Shown one piece after another: positions 43,015 to 52,535 of a stretch of 64,000 nucleotides of DNA (positions within the stretch are counted from its first letter, which is position 1; the number at the start of each line of letters is the position of its first letter). The stretch spans positions 310,001-374,000 of the forward strand of contig JADJAH010000038.1 of NCBI GenBank assembly GCA_016704345.1, given 5' to 3'. A program made the translations under genes and the position numbers. Source of the stretch: Ignavibacteria bacterium. Lineage in GTDB: Bacteria; Bacteroidota; Ignavibacteria; Tepidaquicellales; Tepidaquicellaceae. Under the pieces are notes generated by a model. The model saw only the letters and a program-made list of their open reading frames with translations. It did no database searches and was not told the origin of the DNA.

Positions 43015-45921
43015 ATGTCAGAAACTCAGGATAAGATTAAGAAAGAAAGAGTAATATCCCTTGTTGCCAAGCTTAACATCTCTAAAGATGATCTGCTGGA
43101 TTTTCTAAAGAGAAACGGGATAGAAGCTTCGGTTAATACAACTTTGGAACCGGAAGTTGTAGCAAAGGTGTATTCACACTACAAGAAGGATATCGAAAAA
43201 GAGAACAAGAGAAAAGAGAAGGTAAAGAGTTTTGAGAAAGAACATCATGCTGGACTCTCTGAAGGCGCGCAGATGCTTAGAGCCGAAGAAGAGAAAAAAC
43301 GACAAATTGAAGAAGAGGAAAGAGCGCGAAAAGCCATTGAAGAAGAGAATAAGAGAAGAGAAGATGAAAAGAGAAAACAGGAACTTCATGCATACATAGA
43401 AAGAAAAAAACTGGAAGAAGAAGAAAAGATCAAATCTGCTGCAAGGAAAGAAAAGCCAAAGCCAATTGAAGCAAGAAGAGATAAACCTGTTGAAGCTGCG
43501 AAAACAGCACCTAAGGAAGTATCTAAGGAAGCAGTGAAAGTTGCTCCAAGGGAAACTCCAAGGGAAGCTTCAAAAGAAACTCCCAAAGAGACCCCACGAG
43601 AGAGCACAGCTCCAAGGCATGAAAGAAGACCAATTGAGAAGAAGCCGGAAGAAAGAAAGCCCTCCGACCAGCAGAAGCCACAGGACAGACAACCATTCCG
43701 CCCGGGAAGACCCGGTGAGCAGAGAAGGCCGCAGGCTTTTCAGAAGAAGCCATTCCAAAGACCGCAGAAGAAAGATGTTCAGAATAAGATAACATTAAAA
43801 GATATTCCCGGAAAGAAGAAGCCTGAGACTGAGTTTAAGAAGCCTGTAACGCCGAGACCTCCGGGACAAGCTTCTACAACAGACAACAGGTTCGGTGATA
43901 AGAGATTTAAAGATAAGGATAAGACAAAGGCACAGGACAGGAAGAAATTTGAGCTTGAGCAGGAAAGGAAAAGAAAGCTCAAACTCGACAAAGGTCACAG
44001 ATCAAAAGATCAGGCGCAAAAGGAAATTGATGATGCAATAAGAGAGACATTTGCCAAAATGGATGATGGCGGAGCTTCAGCCAGGAGTCAGGCCAGAAAG
44101 AGAAAGAAGAAGGAGAGAATAGAAGAAGAAAGAAAGATACTTGAACAGAAAGAAGCAACAAAGCATATTCTCAAGGTCAATGAATACATCTCAACATCAG
44201 AGCTTGCAAACCTGATGGAAATTGATCCAAGCGAAATCATCAAAGCCTGCTTTAAGCTAGGAATGATGGTCTCCATAAATCAGCGGCTCGAGAAGGACCT
44301 AATAGAACTGATCGGTTCTGATTTCGGAATTCAAATAGAATTTCTTAAGGAATACGAAGAAGACATCCTCGAAGACACGGCAGATGCTCCGGCGACATTA
44401 AAATGGCGCTCTCCAGTAGTCACTGTTATGGGTCACGTTGATCACGGAAAGACCTCACTGTTGGATTTTCTCCGAAAGGCAAATGTGGTCGAAGGTGAAG
44501 CCGGCGGGATAACCCAGCATATTGGCGCATACAAAGTTCTGCTTGACGGCGGGAAGTCTGTTACATTTCTTGATACTCCGGGACACGAAGCATTCACGGC
44601 AATGAGAGCAAGGGGCGGACAGGCGGCAGACATCGTTGTGCTTGTTGTTGCGGCAGACGACAGTGTAATGCCGCAGACTGTTGAAGCGATCAATCACGCA
44701 CGGGCAGCGGGAGTTCCCATTGTAATTGCAATCAATAAGGTTGATAAGCCTGATGCAAATCCCGAAAGAATAAAGCAGCAGCTTTCGGAAAAAGAAATTC
44801 TTGTTGAGGAGTGGGGTGGAAAATACCAGTCTGTGGAAATCTCTGCAAAGCACGGAATGAACATTGACAAGCTTCTGGAGAAGATTCTCGTTGAAGCTGA
44901 ACTACTTGAGCTGAAAGCAAATCCCGACAGGAATGCAAGGGGTGTTGTGCTTGAAGCTAAGCTCGACAAAGGTAAGGGACCGATTGCAACGGTTCTTGTT
45001 CAGAAGGGAACACTGAAAGTTGGTGATACATTTGTTTCGGGAATGTACAGCGGCAAGGTAAAGGCAATGTTTGATGAGCGTGAAAATAAGATCGATGTTG
45101 CACTTCCGTCAAGACCTGCGGTAGTGCTTGGTTTTGATGGTGTGCCTCAGGCAGGAGATACATTTGTTGTGCTGGATTCCGAAAAAGATTCGAAATCGAT
45201 TTCGCTGAAGAGGCAGCAATTGAAACGCGAACAGGATGTAAGGCAAGTGAGATTCATAACACTTGATGATATTTCGAAACAGATAAAAGAAGGACAGGAA
45301 GTAGAGCTTAAGATCATTCTTAAAGCTGATACTGACGGATCTGCTGAAGCACTTGCTGATTCGTTGCATAAGCTTACTACTAAAGAAACGAAAGTAACGG
45401 TAATTCATAAGGCAGTCGGTGCTATTAGCGAATCAGACATACTGCTGGCAGTTGCTTCGGGAGCAATAGTAATTGGATTTAGTGTGAGACCGAATCTTAA
45501 TGCACGCAAGCTGGCAGAGAAGAACAATATAGACATAAGATTGTATGATATTATTTACAAGCTTATAGAAGAAGTTAAGCAGGCGCTTGAAGGAATGCTT
45601 GCGCCGGACATCTCAGAAGAGATTGTCGGCACAGTTGAAATTCGCCAGGTGTTCAAGGTTCCGAAGATAGGAAATGTTGCCGGATGTTATGTGCTTGACG
45701 GCAAGATTGTAAGGAATAACAGGGTGAGACTGATAAGAGACGGATTCAAAATATTTGAAGGCAACATATCTTCACTCAAGAGAATCAAAGATGATGTAAG
45801 AGAAGTTGAATCCGGTTATGAGTGCGGAATAGGACTTGAGAATTTTAATGATATAAAAGTCGGAGATAATATTGAATCGTTCAAGTTGGTTGAGACAAAG
45901 AGAAAACTGATAACGCAATAG
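43015..45921 (+). CDS. infB: Translation initiation factor IF-2
   Basis: A 968-residue GTPase that brings initiator tRNA to the 30S subunit. Residues 1-390 are an IF2N domain plus a long Lys/Glu/Arg/Pro-rich linker that is low in complexity. The G domain starts about residue 470: G1 GHVDHGKTS, G3 DTPGHEAFTAM, G4 NKVDKPDA and G5 SAKHG. Domains II-IV follow to the C-terminus, ending with the fMet-tRNA-binding domain (GTVEIRQVFKVPKIGNVAG, YECGIGLENFNDIKVGD). It is read without interruption. Confidence 0.98.
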   Translation: MSETQDKIKKERVISLVAKLNISKDDLLDFLKRNGIEASVNTTLEPEVVAKVYSHYKKDIEKENKRKEKVKSFEKEHHAGLSEGAQMLRAEEEKKRQIEEEERARKAIEEENKRREDEKRKQELHAYIERKKLEEEEKIKSAARKEKPKPIEARRDKPVEAAKTAPKEVSKEAVKVAPRETPREASKETPKETPRESTAPRHERRPIEKKPEERKPSDQQKPQDRQPFRPGRPGEQRRPQAFQKKPFQRPQKKDVQNKITLKDIPGKKKPETEFKKPVTPRPPGQASTTDNRFGDKRFKDKDKTKAQDRKKFELEQERKRKLKLDKGHRSKDQAQKEIDDAIRETFAKMDDGGASARSQARKRKKKERIEEERKILEQKEATKHILKVNEYISTSELANLMEIDPSEIIKACFKLGMMVSINQRLEKDLIELIGSDFGIQIEFLKEYEEDILEDTADAPATLKWRSPVVTVMGHVDHGKTSLLDFLRKANVVEGEAGGITQHIGAYKVLLDGGKSVTFLDTPGHEAFTAMRARGGQAADIVVLVVAADDSVMPQTVEAINHARAAGVPIVIAINKVDKPDANPERIKQQLSEKEILVEEWGGKYQSVEISAKHGMNIDKLLEKILVEAELLELKANPDRNARGVVLEAKLDKGKGPIATVLVQKGTLKVGDTFVSGMYSGKVKAMFDERENKIDVALPSRPAVVLGFDGVPQAGDTFVVLDSEKDSKSISLKRQQLKREQDVRQVRFITLDDISKQIKEGQEVELKIILKADTDGSAEALADSLHKLTTKETKVTVIHKAVGAISESDILLAVASGAIVIGFSVRPNLNARKLAEKNNIDIRLYDIIYKLIEEVKQALEGMLAPDISEEIVGTVEIRQVFKVPKIGNVAGCYVLDGKIVRNNRVRLIRDGFKIFEGNISSLKRIKDDVREVESGYECGIGLENFNDIKVGDNIESFKLVETKRKLITQ

Positions 45922-45930
45922 AATTTAATC

Positions 45931-46293
45931 ATGTCTGTAAGATCAGAAAAAGTTGCTGAAGAGATAAAGCATCAGCTTAACACGGCAATGTCAAAGGATC
46001 TCTCCGAGATTCCCGGACTTGGGCTTGTGACCATATCAAGAGTAATCATGGCTCCTGACCTAAAGCTTGCCAAGATATATCTTAGCTTTCTGGGCAACAA
46101 AGAACCGGTTGACAAATGCCTGGAAAAGATAAGCAGCAGAAAGAAGCATATAAGATTTCTTCTCGCAAAACATATCGTCCTCAAATATGTGCCGGACCTG
46201 ATATTCTATCACGACGACACTATTGAATATGCAGACAAGATGCAAAAGATCATCAATGAGATCCATAAAGATGAAAACAAATCAGAAGCTTAG
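45931..46293 (+). CDS. rbfA: 30S ribosome-binding factor RbfA
   Basis: A 120-residue KH-fold protein that helps 16S rRNA maturation. Family features: RSEKVAEEIKHQL at the N-terminus, LVTISRVIMAPDLKLAKIYLSF and the C-terminal FLLAKHIVLKYVPDLIFYHDD. It starts 9 bases after infB, and its stop overlaps the truB start codon by one base (TAGTG). Confidence 0.96.
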   Translation: MSVRSEKVAEEIKHQLNTAMSKDLSEIPGLGLVTISRVIMAPDLKLAKIYLSFLGNKEPVDKCLEKISSRKKHIRFLLAKHIVLKYVPDLIFYHDDTIEYADKMQKIINEIHKDENKSEA

Positions 46294-47015
46294 TGCAGAA
46301 TGAAGTTCCGAACAAAGATAACGACCTTAGTTCTGTAAATTCTGTTTTCACAAATTGCATCTTCCTGGCAGACAAGCCCATAGGCTTTACCAGCGCCGAC
46401 ATCGTAAGAATTTTCAAAAAAAGTTTCGACATTAACAAGATAGGTCATTCGGGTACGCTTGATCCAAAAGCTACCGGGCTGCTTGTGCTTTGTACGGGAA
46501 AAATGACGAAGCGCATAACAGAGTTTATTGACTATGATAAAGAATATGAAGGTGTTATAAAGATTGGAGCCACTACTAAGAGTTTTGATACGGAGACTGA
46601 GGAGGAAAATTTCAAAGACGTATCAGGTGTAACGGAAGATGATATTATGAAAGTAAGAGAAAGTTTTCTCGGCGAGATAAGTCAATTGCCCCCAATGTAT
46701 TCTGCTTTGAAGCACAAGGGCAAACCACTGTACAAGCTTGCGAGAAAGGGTAAGGAGATTGAAAGAAAGCTGAGAACATTGTTCGTCAGTGAATTTGATG
46801 TTTGGAAAAAGTCACCGACAGAAATAGGCTTCCGGATTTCTTCAAGCAAAGGAGCATACATCAGATGCATAGCAAACGATTTTGGAATGAAGCTGGGAGT
46901 TGGCGGCTACTTGAAAGAGCTTCGAAGAACGAGGATTGGTAACTTTAAGTTAGAAGAGTTTGAAAATAACATCAGAGAAATCCCTTATAGGGTAATAGAG
47001 AGTATACAGCTCTGA
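46293..47015 (+). CDS. truB: tRNA pseudouridine(55) synthase TruB
   Basis: A 240-residue enzyme making pseudouridine 55 in the tRNA T-loop. The catalytic Asp is in KIGHSGTLDPKATGLL; other signatures are LADKPIGFTSADIV, QLPPMYSALKHKGKPLYKLAR and SSKGAYIRCIANDFG. The GTG at 46293 shares a base with the rbfA stop; the N-terminal 20 residues are not conserved, so an ATG 9 bases downstream is not excluded (different frame) and the exact start is uncertain. It is last in the nusA operon; ribF-rpsO-pnp, which often follow, are at 3.7-7.1 kb. Confidence 0.95.
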   Translation: MQNEVPNKDNDLSSVNSVFTNCIFLADKPIGFTSADIVRIFKKSFDINKIGHSGTLDPKATGLLVLCTGKMTKRITEFIDYDKEYEGVIKIGATTKSFDTETEEENFKDVSGVTEDDIMKVRESFLGEISQLPPMYSALKHKGKPLYKLARKGKEIERKLRTLFVSEFDVWKKSPTEIGFRISSSKGAYIRCIANDFGMKLGVGGYLKELRRTRIGNFKLEEFENNIREIPYRVIESIQL

Positions 47016-47089
47016 TTTTATTTGCAAAGTTGTAATGCAACAATTTATCAAACAAATTTACGATACATCATATCAAGATAGTTCAAAGA

Positions 47090-48373
47090 TCAATAGATCC
47101 ATTGCAGCCTCGTGGTAATTGTGTTAGTTGTTCCCTTCAGGTCAAGTTTGTCAAGATTGCTAAGACCGTATCCCAAAGACATTCTCCAATGCTGAGTTGC
47201 CCACCAGTTTAAACCAAGATACAGTTTATTCAAAATGCCTCCTTCGATTTGCTTATCGTTCATATCCAGTCTCGAGTATCTTGCAACCAATTCCCAGGCG
47301 CCTGAAGTACCCGTCGGCATTACTCTTCTTGCGTAAGCAGCTTTCTTGTCATAAGGTCTTTGTTCACCGGAGATCACCCAGCTTCCCGACATATAAAATC
47401 CATTGAATGAAGGATTGGAGTGATCATAGGTTGATGCCCAGCTTTGCACATACTCGCTTAAGAACGAAAAGTTTCTGTAACTCCAGAGTCCCTCGAGCCC
47501 GACACTCCACGAATGATCTGCAGGAATGTCTTTGGTATCTACATAGTAGCTGCTAATGTTAGACTCATTTCTTCCTCTGTACCGAAGCAGATTCTTTGCT
47601 GCCTGATTGTATCTCGAACTAATTCCAAGATGCAGAAACTTCTTTCCCTTCTCCTGATAGATCGGCAATCCCGTCAATCTTGCCGTGAACTGATTTCCGT
47701 TATCATCGAATGAAACATCTTTTACGAACCAGTCATTGAACCATCCTACAGCAAATGTCATTCTTTCATCATAAAACCCGTTCATTAACTTTATACCAAT
47801 GCTTCTGCTCTGAAAGAACGGATTTAGTATTCTTTCCGTGAAAGGCAGATTAGCAGCGTCTCCCACCATTTCATAAACGAATGTTTCCTTTATCTTTCCG
47901 ATTGTAAACTTTCCAAGAATCTTATTAAGATGAATTGAGAGAGACAGGTCAGTTACACCAAATGGAGGATCCTCCGGTCCTCTGTCGAAACCCTTGTACT
48001 CAACACTTAGAAAATAATTGAGAGGGTTGCTGAATTTGAAATCTCCTGAGAATGTCATTCTGCCTGATCGAAGATCGAATCTGCTTTCCTGCTCACCAAC
48101 CTGCTCCTTACTTTCATTATCCTGACCATTCCAGACATAATCAACAATCGGAGCAAATCCACTTCTCATTGAAAAAGCCTTACCTTCAAACTGGCTCCAC
48201 TTCAACCACTTTTTGGGAATGTCGGGTATAAAATATTTTTCCGACATGGATGGATCAGGCAAAACATGATATTGAGTTGAATCTACCGGTTCTGTGAACT
48301 GAGCTTCAGCTTCACGTGAACATAAAAAGTATAAAGCTAACAACGTCAGGATTCTCAACGAAAACATTCTCAT
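47090..48373 (-). CDS. OprP/OprO-like phosphate-selective porin
   Basis: A 427-residue outer-membrane porin with a signal peptide (TLLALYFLCSREAEAQ). The barrel has repeated amphipathic strands and phrases of the OprP/OprO family: RSGRMTFSGDFKF, NYFLSVEYKGFDRG, KFTIGKIKETFVYE, GAWELVARYSRLDM and NWWATQHWRMSLGYG, with a terminal aromatic residue (WIY). Family members pass phosphate, polyphosphate or other anions; the substrate is not known here. It is single, with no pst or pho genes beside it. Confidence 0.85.
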   Translation of the reverse strand: MRMFSLRILTLLALYFLCSREAEAQFTEPVDSTQYHVLPDPSMSEKYFIPDIPKKWLKWSQFEGKAFSMRSGFAPIVDYVWNGQDNESKEQVGEQESRFDLRSGRMTFSGDFKFSNPLNYFLSVEYKGFDRGPEDPPFGVTDLSLSIHLNKILGKFTIGKIKETFVYEMVGDAANLPFTERILNPFFQSRSIGIKLMNGFYDERMTFAVGWFNDWFVKDVSFDDNGNQFTARLTGLPIYQEKGKKFLHLGISSRYNQAAKNLLRYRGRNESNISSYYVDTKDIPADHSWSVGLEGLWSYRNFSFLSEYVQSWASTYDHSNPSFNGFYMSGSWVISGEQRPYDKKAAYARRVMPTGTSGAWELVARYSRLDMNDKQIEGGILNKLYLGLNWWATQHWRMSLGYGLSNLDKLDLKGTTNTITTRLQWIY

Positions 48374-48561
48374 GGTATGTATGGATTACTTTTTAAGTGA
48401 AGAGTTGTAAATGAAATATCTCAATAAATGATTTTCAAAATTTGTAAAAATAGACCAATAGACAAGCAGAAGCAACGTATTGAAACTGTTTTGAAATGGA
48501 AAATTTTTGGGATATGTGACCTCGCCGGAAGGTCTGCAAATCAACTTCTGATAAATTTCTT

Positions 48562-48690
48562 ACACAGAGCTCCACAGAGAAATCACAGAGGTACACAGAG
48601 AAAAACAAGTAGGAATCAACTGTCTGACTGTTCACATTAATATAGGTCTTTCATTTCGGAAGCAACTGGAAATCAGAACCACTGTCGTAA
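48562..48690. repeat. CACAGAG-type dispersed repeat, copy 2
   Basis: About 80 percent identical over roughly 125 bases to 34804-34927, same orientation. It lacks a clear right-hand inverted end. It lies in the 420-bp gap between the porin and tRNA-Ser, where I see no gene; short reading frames on both strands (48428-48640) follow the repeat. Confidence 0.6.
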
Positions 48691-48797
48691 AAATTTTCTT
48701 ACCCACGTTACACGGTTTTCAAAAAGCTATTGTATAAACAAAGACAAAAATTGAAGTTGAATAAAAGGCGTGTAAAAAGTAATTTGCAACTCAATAC

Positions 48798-48883
48798 AGA
48801 GAGATGGCTGAGTGGTTGAAAGCGGCGGTCTTGAAAACCGTTGTGGCCTCTGGTCACCGGGGGTTCGAATCCCTCTCTCTCTG
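48798..48883 (+). tRNA. tRNA-Ser (anticodon TGA)
   Basis: A class II tRNA with a long variable arm: acceptor AGAGAGA with TCTCTCT, D-arm GGCTGAGTGG, anticodon arm GGTCTTGAAAACC with TGA, variable arm around GTGGCCTCTGGTCAC, T-arm GGGGGTTCGAATCCCTC, discriminator G. Confidence 0.93.
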
Positions 48884-49008
48884 CAGACAAACAGTTCATT
48901 AAAAAAGGAGCCTTAGTTGTTAAGGCTTTTTTAATTTGTATAAGATATCTAATTGCTTCAAATTGTTTCAAAAAGAAAAATCATTCCATCAATTTTTATC
49001 CAATTACA

Positions 49009-49629
49009 ATGAATCATAAGAGAATTTCAATTGCCGCAGTCTGTCTGCTTCTATCAATATCATTTCTTTCCGGTTGTTCAGGAATCAAAGATACGATGGA
49101 GAATGCGGAGAGACTTAAATTTAAGCTTGGCGGCATAGACAAGATAACTGTAGGCGGAGTTAACTTAAGCAACGTGACTTCGATTGACCAATTAAACTTC
49201 ACCCAAACCGCAGGGTTGCTTGCCACTTTAGCATCAGGTTCGCTGCCGACTTCACTTACCGTCAATCTTATCGCCAAAAACCCCGATACATATCCGGGCG
49301 GAACAAAAGAATCATCATCGCTTATCAAGGGTTTGGACTGGAGACTGATTGTAGATAACACTGAACTGATTACCGGGGCAATTGACAAAACCATAGAAAT
49401 ACCCGGAGTGGGAAAACAAGTAACTATTCCAATACCGGTGAGAGTGGATCTGTTCAAAATGCTTGGAGACGGTGGACTTGATAAGGTCATCAATCTTGTA
49501 AATGCAATGAACGGAACATCGGGAGCTTCGTCAAGAGTGTCTCTGAAGATCAAGCCTACTATAGATACTTTCCTTGGCGGCATTGCATATCCCGGAGAAA
49601 TTGAAGTGGTAAGCAAGGAATTCAGATAG
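49009..49629 (+). CDS. Lipoprotein of unknown function (LEA-14/NdrI-like, tentative)
   Basis: A 206-residue lipoprotein with lipobox L-S-G-C (Cys near residue 23). The body (about residues 40-200) has strands GIDKITVGGVNLSNV, LTVNLIAKNPDTYPGG and RVSLKIKPTIDTFLG, recalling the LEA-14/water-stress beta-sandwich, which often carries the phrase NPN or NPD. That placement is a guess. The frame opens in the tRNA, but ATG 49009 gives a proper signal sequence. Confidence 0.7.
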   Translation: MNHKRISIAAVCLLLSISFLSGCSGIKDTMENAERLKFKLGGIDKITVGGVNLSNVTSIDQLNFTQTAGLLATLASGSLPTSLTVNLIAKNPDTYPGGTKESSSLIKGLDWRLIVDNTELITGAIDKTIEIPGVGKQVTIPIPVRVDLFKMLGDGGLDKVINLVNAMNGTSGASSRVSLKIKPTIDTFLGGIAYPGEIEVVSKEFR

Positions 49630-49690
49630 TCATGGTTCGGTTCTTTCAATTACGGACCGAAAAAATATTTCCGGAACTAACCAAAATTTT

Positions 49691-51997
49691 TTGAGAGAAT
49701 ACACTAAGAGTTTCACAATTAAGAGTATGATTGCAATAATTGCGATTATACTCTTTTCATTTGTGGAAGCGATGTCCGCTACATATTATATTTCCAATAA
49801 CGGTAATGACAAGAATAACGGTTTGTCACCATCGTATCCATGGAGAACAGTCACCAAACTAAATTCCATGATGAGAGAATTCTCTCCGGGAGATATGATT
49901 TTTTTTGAACGGGGGAGTTATTTCGTCGGACAAATAAACATTGGTTGCAGCGGAAACGATAACGAGCCGGTTACTTTCGGCGCATACGGAGCGGGGATAG
50001 AACCTGTGATCAGCGGATCGCTTCCTCTGCGAAACTGGACGCTTGACAAGAACGGAATTTACAAGACTAAGGCAGATTCGACAATTAAAAATCTTTTCAT
50101 CAATGGAAAGCAGCTAATTCTTGCCAGGTATCCAAATTCCGGATACTTGCAGGTCAAAGAGAGGCTGTCAAATCCAAAGTCAGGATTCAGAGACAAAGCA
50201 TTGAGTCAACCAATGGGTTACTGGAACGGAGCAAATGTTAGAATAAGGACAATCAACTGGGCGTATGAACATAGTGCTGTAAAGAGTTTTCAAAGCGGAA
50301 CGGTAACTCTAAGCAATCCAACCAGTTTTCCGATTGAGAAAGATTGGGGCTATTATTTTGATAATAAATTCTCCGAGCTGGACACTCAAAACGAATGGTT
50401 CTATCAGGAGGAAAAGAATGGAAAAGGTACAGTTTATCTAAAGCCTCCGACGGGAGTCGATCCGAATAAGGCATTCATTGAAGGCAGTTTTATTGGACTC
50501 GGTTTCTTTTCAAACATCAATCTCATAAACGTAATTATAAGGGATCTCAGTTTTGTGAACCAAACTGATATTGCAATTTATTTCAACGGCAAGAACAGGA
50601 GAGTAAGTATAGAAAATTGCAGTTTCACCGGGCAGCGACTTCACGCAGTTTATTTTCCATCGACCAATACTAAGGCAGTTATCAGCAATTGCCGTTTCTC
50701 GGGTATCAATGGCGAGGCTCTCTATTTAAATACCTCCAGGAGCGCAGTAATTTCAAACAACTTGTTTGCAAACATAGGGATGATTCCCGGATACGGAACT
50801 ACAGGTACTGCTTTTGGCATGTCGGCAATTGTAGTTCTTAGCAGTGACTCAAATCACATTACGGGAAACTACATCAACGGTGTGGGACATGACGGAATCA
50901 ATTGCATAGGGAAGGCAAATCTGATTGAGAAGAACGTGTTGAAGAATGTATTGCTTTACCTGAATGACGGCGGTGCAATCAAGAGTTACGGAGTGAATTC
51001 AAACGGATCTGTTTGGAGAAACAATTTTGTATCTGATGTTCTTGGTAATATTGCCGGTGCCCCAATAAACAACCGACTGATGGCATACGGATTATATGCC
51101 GATGCAGGCAATAGTAATGTGCGGATTGAAAATAATACAGTTGTAGATTGTTCAGGTTCAGGCATCTTCTTGTATGAAGGCTGTAATAATAATGTCATAA
51201 TTAATAACGTCTGCATGAATAATCCGATCGGAATTAAATTCAGAGTTGATGTACAAAATTCAACCGGTAATCAGATAATGAATAATGAATTTGTAGGAAT
51301 TCAGGAGAATCAATTTGCAGTCAGATTCATTTCAAGGTCAGGTAGTTTTTTGCCGGGAAATTTTGACAAAAATACTTATGTCTTCCCTCGTAACGATGCA
51401 GCTTTCCAGTATGAAAGATTAGGCAAACTTGATGAGTATGATATAGATGGTTGGAAAAATTTGCAGTCGGGTAAGGAAAAAGATCCGGTGTTTCTGAATG
51501 ACAATCAATTTCTCTTTCCTGAGATCTTCAGAAACATGACTTCGGACAGCATGCGATACTTGTTGGATGCTTCAGTAGAATATGTTGATAAAGACAAGAA
51601 GAAAATTTTCGGCGCCGTTTCTGTAAATCCATGGACATCGAAAATCTTGTATGCAAACTCTGACAGGTCAAAATCTTCTCATCTCGAAATCATATCCGAT
51701 GAAATGGATTTCGGTAAGAGTTCAGCCGGATCTCAATCTGAAGCGAAATGGTTCGTGATATCTGTCATGAACCTTAATTCTCCTATCACGGTCAAGGCTC
51801 CTGATGGATTCTTGCTGAGCCGGGAAGCGGACAGAAACTACAGCAACTCTCTTTCCATTAGTCCGACATCAAAGGAACAAGACATGATAATATTTATTAG
51901 GTTTGCACCAAATGCTGAAAAAGGCTATTTCGGATATGCAGAGGTCAGCGCGCCGGGAAAGCAAAGGTTAATCCGGCTGTCCGGAACATCGCGATAG
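49691..51997 (+). CDS. Secreted right-handed parallel beta-helix protein
   Basis: A 768-residue exported protein. TTG 49691 gives a signal peptide with a charged start (REYTKSFTIKS, then IAIIAIILFSFVEAMSA); ATG 49727 would remove the charges, so TTG is preferred. Residues 31-110 resemble the DUF1565-like start of polysaccharide-active beta-helices (YYISNNGNDKNNGLSP, PWRTVTKLNSM). Residues 250-560 are helix turns (VIRDLSFVNQTDIAIYF, VIENNTV-like RIENNTVVDCSGSGI, NNVIINNVCM). The last 110 residues are an Ig-like domain with LDFG-type DEMDFGKSSAG. It is probably a polysaccharide lyase or binding protein; no catalytic residues are assigned. Confidence 0.8.
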   Translation: MREYTKSFTIKSMIAIIAIILFSFVEAMSATYYISNNGNDKNNGLSPSYPWRTVTKLNSMMREFSPGDMIFFERGSYFVGQINIGCSGNDNEPVTFGAYGAGIEPVISGSLPLRNWTLDKNGIYKTKADSTIKNLFINGKQLILARYPNSGYLQVKERLSNPKSGFRDKALSQPMGYWNGANVRIRTINWAYEHSAVKSFQSGTVTLSNPTSFPIEKDWGYYFDNKFSELDTQNEWFYQEEKNGKGTVYLKPPTGVDPNKAFIEGSFIGLGFFSNINLINVIIRDLSFVNQTDIAIYFNGKNRRVSIENCSFTGQRLHAVYFPSTNTKAVISNCRFSGINGEALYLNTSRSAVISNNLFANIGMIPGYGTTGTAFGMSAIVVLSSDSNHITGNYINGVGHDGINCIGKANLIEKNVLKNVLLYLNDGGAIKSYGVNSNGSVWRNNFVSDVLGNIAGAPINNRLMAYGLYADAGNSNVRIENNTVVDCSGSGIFLYEGCNNNVIINNVCMNNPIGIKFRVDVQNSTGNQIMNNEFVGIQENQFAVRFISRSGSFLPGNFDKNTYVFPRNDAAFQYERLGKLDEYDIDGWKNLQSGKEKDPVFLNDNQFLFPEIFRNMTSDSMRYLLDASVEYVDKDKKKIFGAVSVNPWTSKILYANSDRSKSSHLEIISDEMDFGKSSAGSQSEAKWFVISVMNLNSPITVKAPDGFLLSREADRNYSNSLSISPTSKEQDMIIFIRFAPNAEKGYFGYAEVSAPGKQRLIRLSGTSR

Positions 51998-52138
51998 AAT
52001 AGTAACAGATTATGAATTGGTGAAAGTGCTTTGCAGGAAAGACAATGGCGAGAGAAAAAGATAGCTGATTCAATTCAACATTTGACACGATCGAGTTTGA
52101 TGTCATTATCATTTCAACTTAACTCATTCCACAAATTC

Positions 52139-52378
52139 TCACGAGCTGTCAAATGCCCTGCTAGAACTGATCTCCCTGAGTAATATCTGCATGTAAACCG
52201 ATGCTCTGATCTCAGATCTTCTCTGGCTGTTTTCTCTTAGCGCATCAGCAGTTGCAAGATCATCTTCAGAAGAGACGGCAATCGTTATCCGATGCTTCTC
52301 AAACGGAACAGAAATTGTCGGTTGATATGAGAAATTAAGAGCTGTAGCAAGTAATAATATTAAGAAGAATTTCTTCAC
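52139..52378 (-). CDS. Small exported protein, unknown
   Basis: A 79-residue candidate with a signal peptide (KFFLILLLATALNFS) from a GTG start at 52376-52378, preceded by a weak GGTGG. The mature part is charged and shows no motif. It sits alone, convergent to the beta-helix gene and divergent from the LysE-type gene. Small size and a non-ATG start keep confidence low. Confidence 0.4.
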   Translation of the reverse strand: MKKFFLILLLATALNFSYQPTISVPFEKHRITIAVSSEDDLATADALRENSQRRSEIRASVYMQILLREISSSRAFDSS

Positions 52379-52535
52379 GCCACCAAGGTATCAAATTTCA
52401 TTTTACATTTCAACATACCAATTAGTTTTTGACAGATTGAATTAAGAATTCATATACTTGAAGGCTTATGAAAATGAACAGGTTTTTCAAGTCGATTGAA
52501 AGTATACATGCTATTAGGTAATTTCGCCAAAAAAT

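Noticed and set aside
48428..48640. 70-codon ORF plus its antisense partner
   Set aside because: Both follow the CACAGAG-type repeat; composition is set by the repeat and no similarity to copy 1 is kept at protein level.
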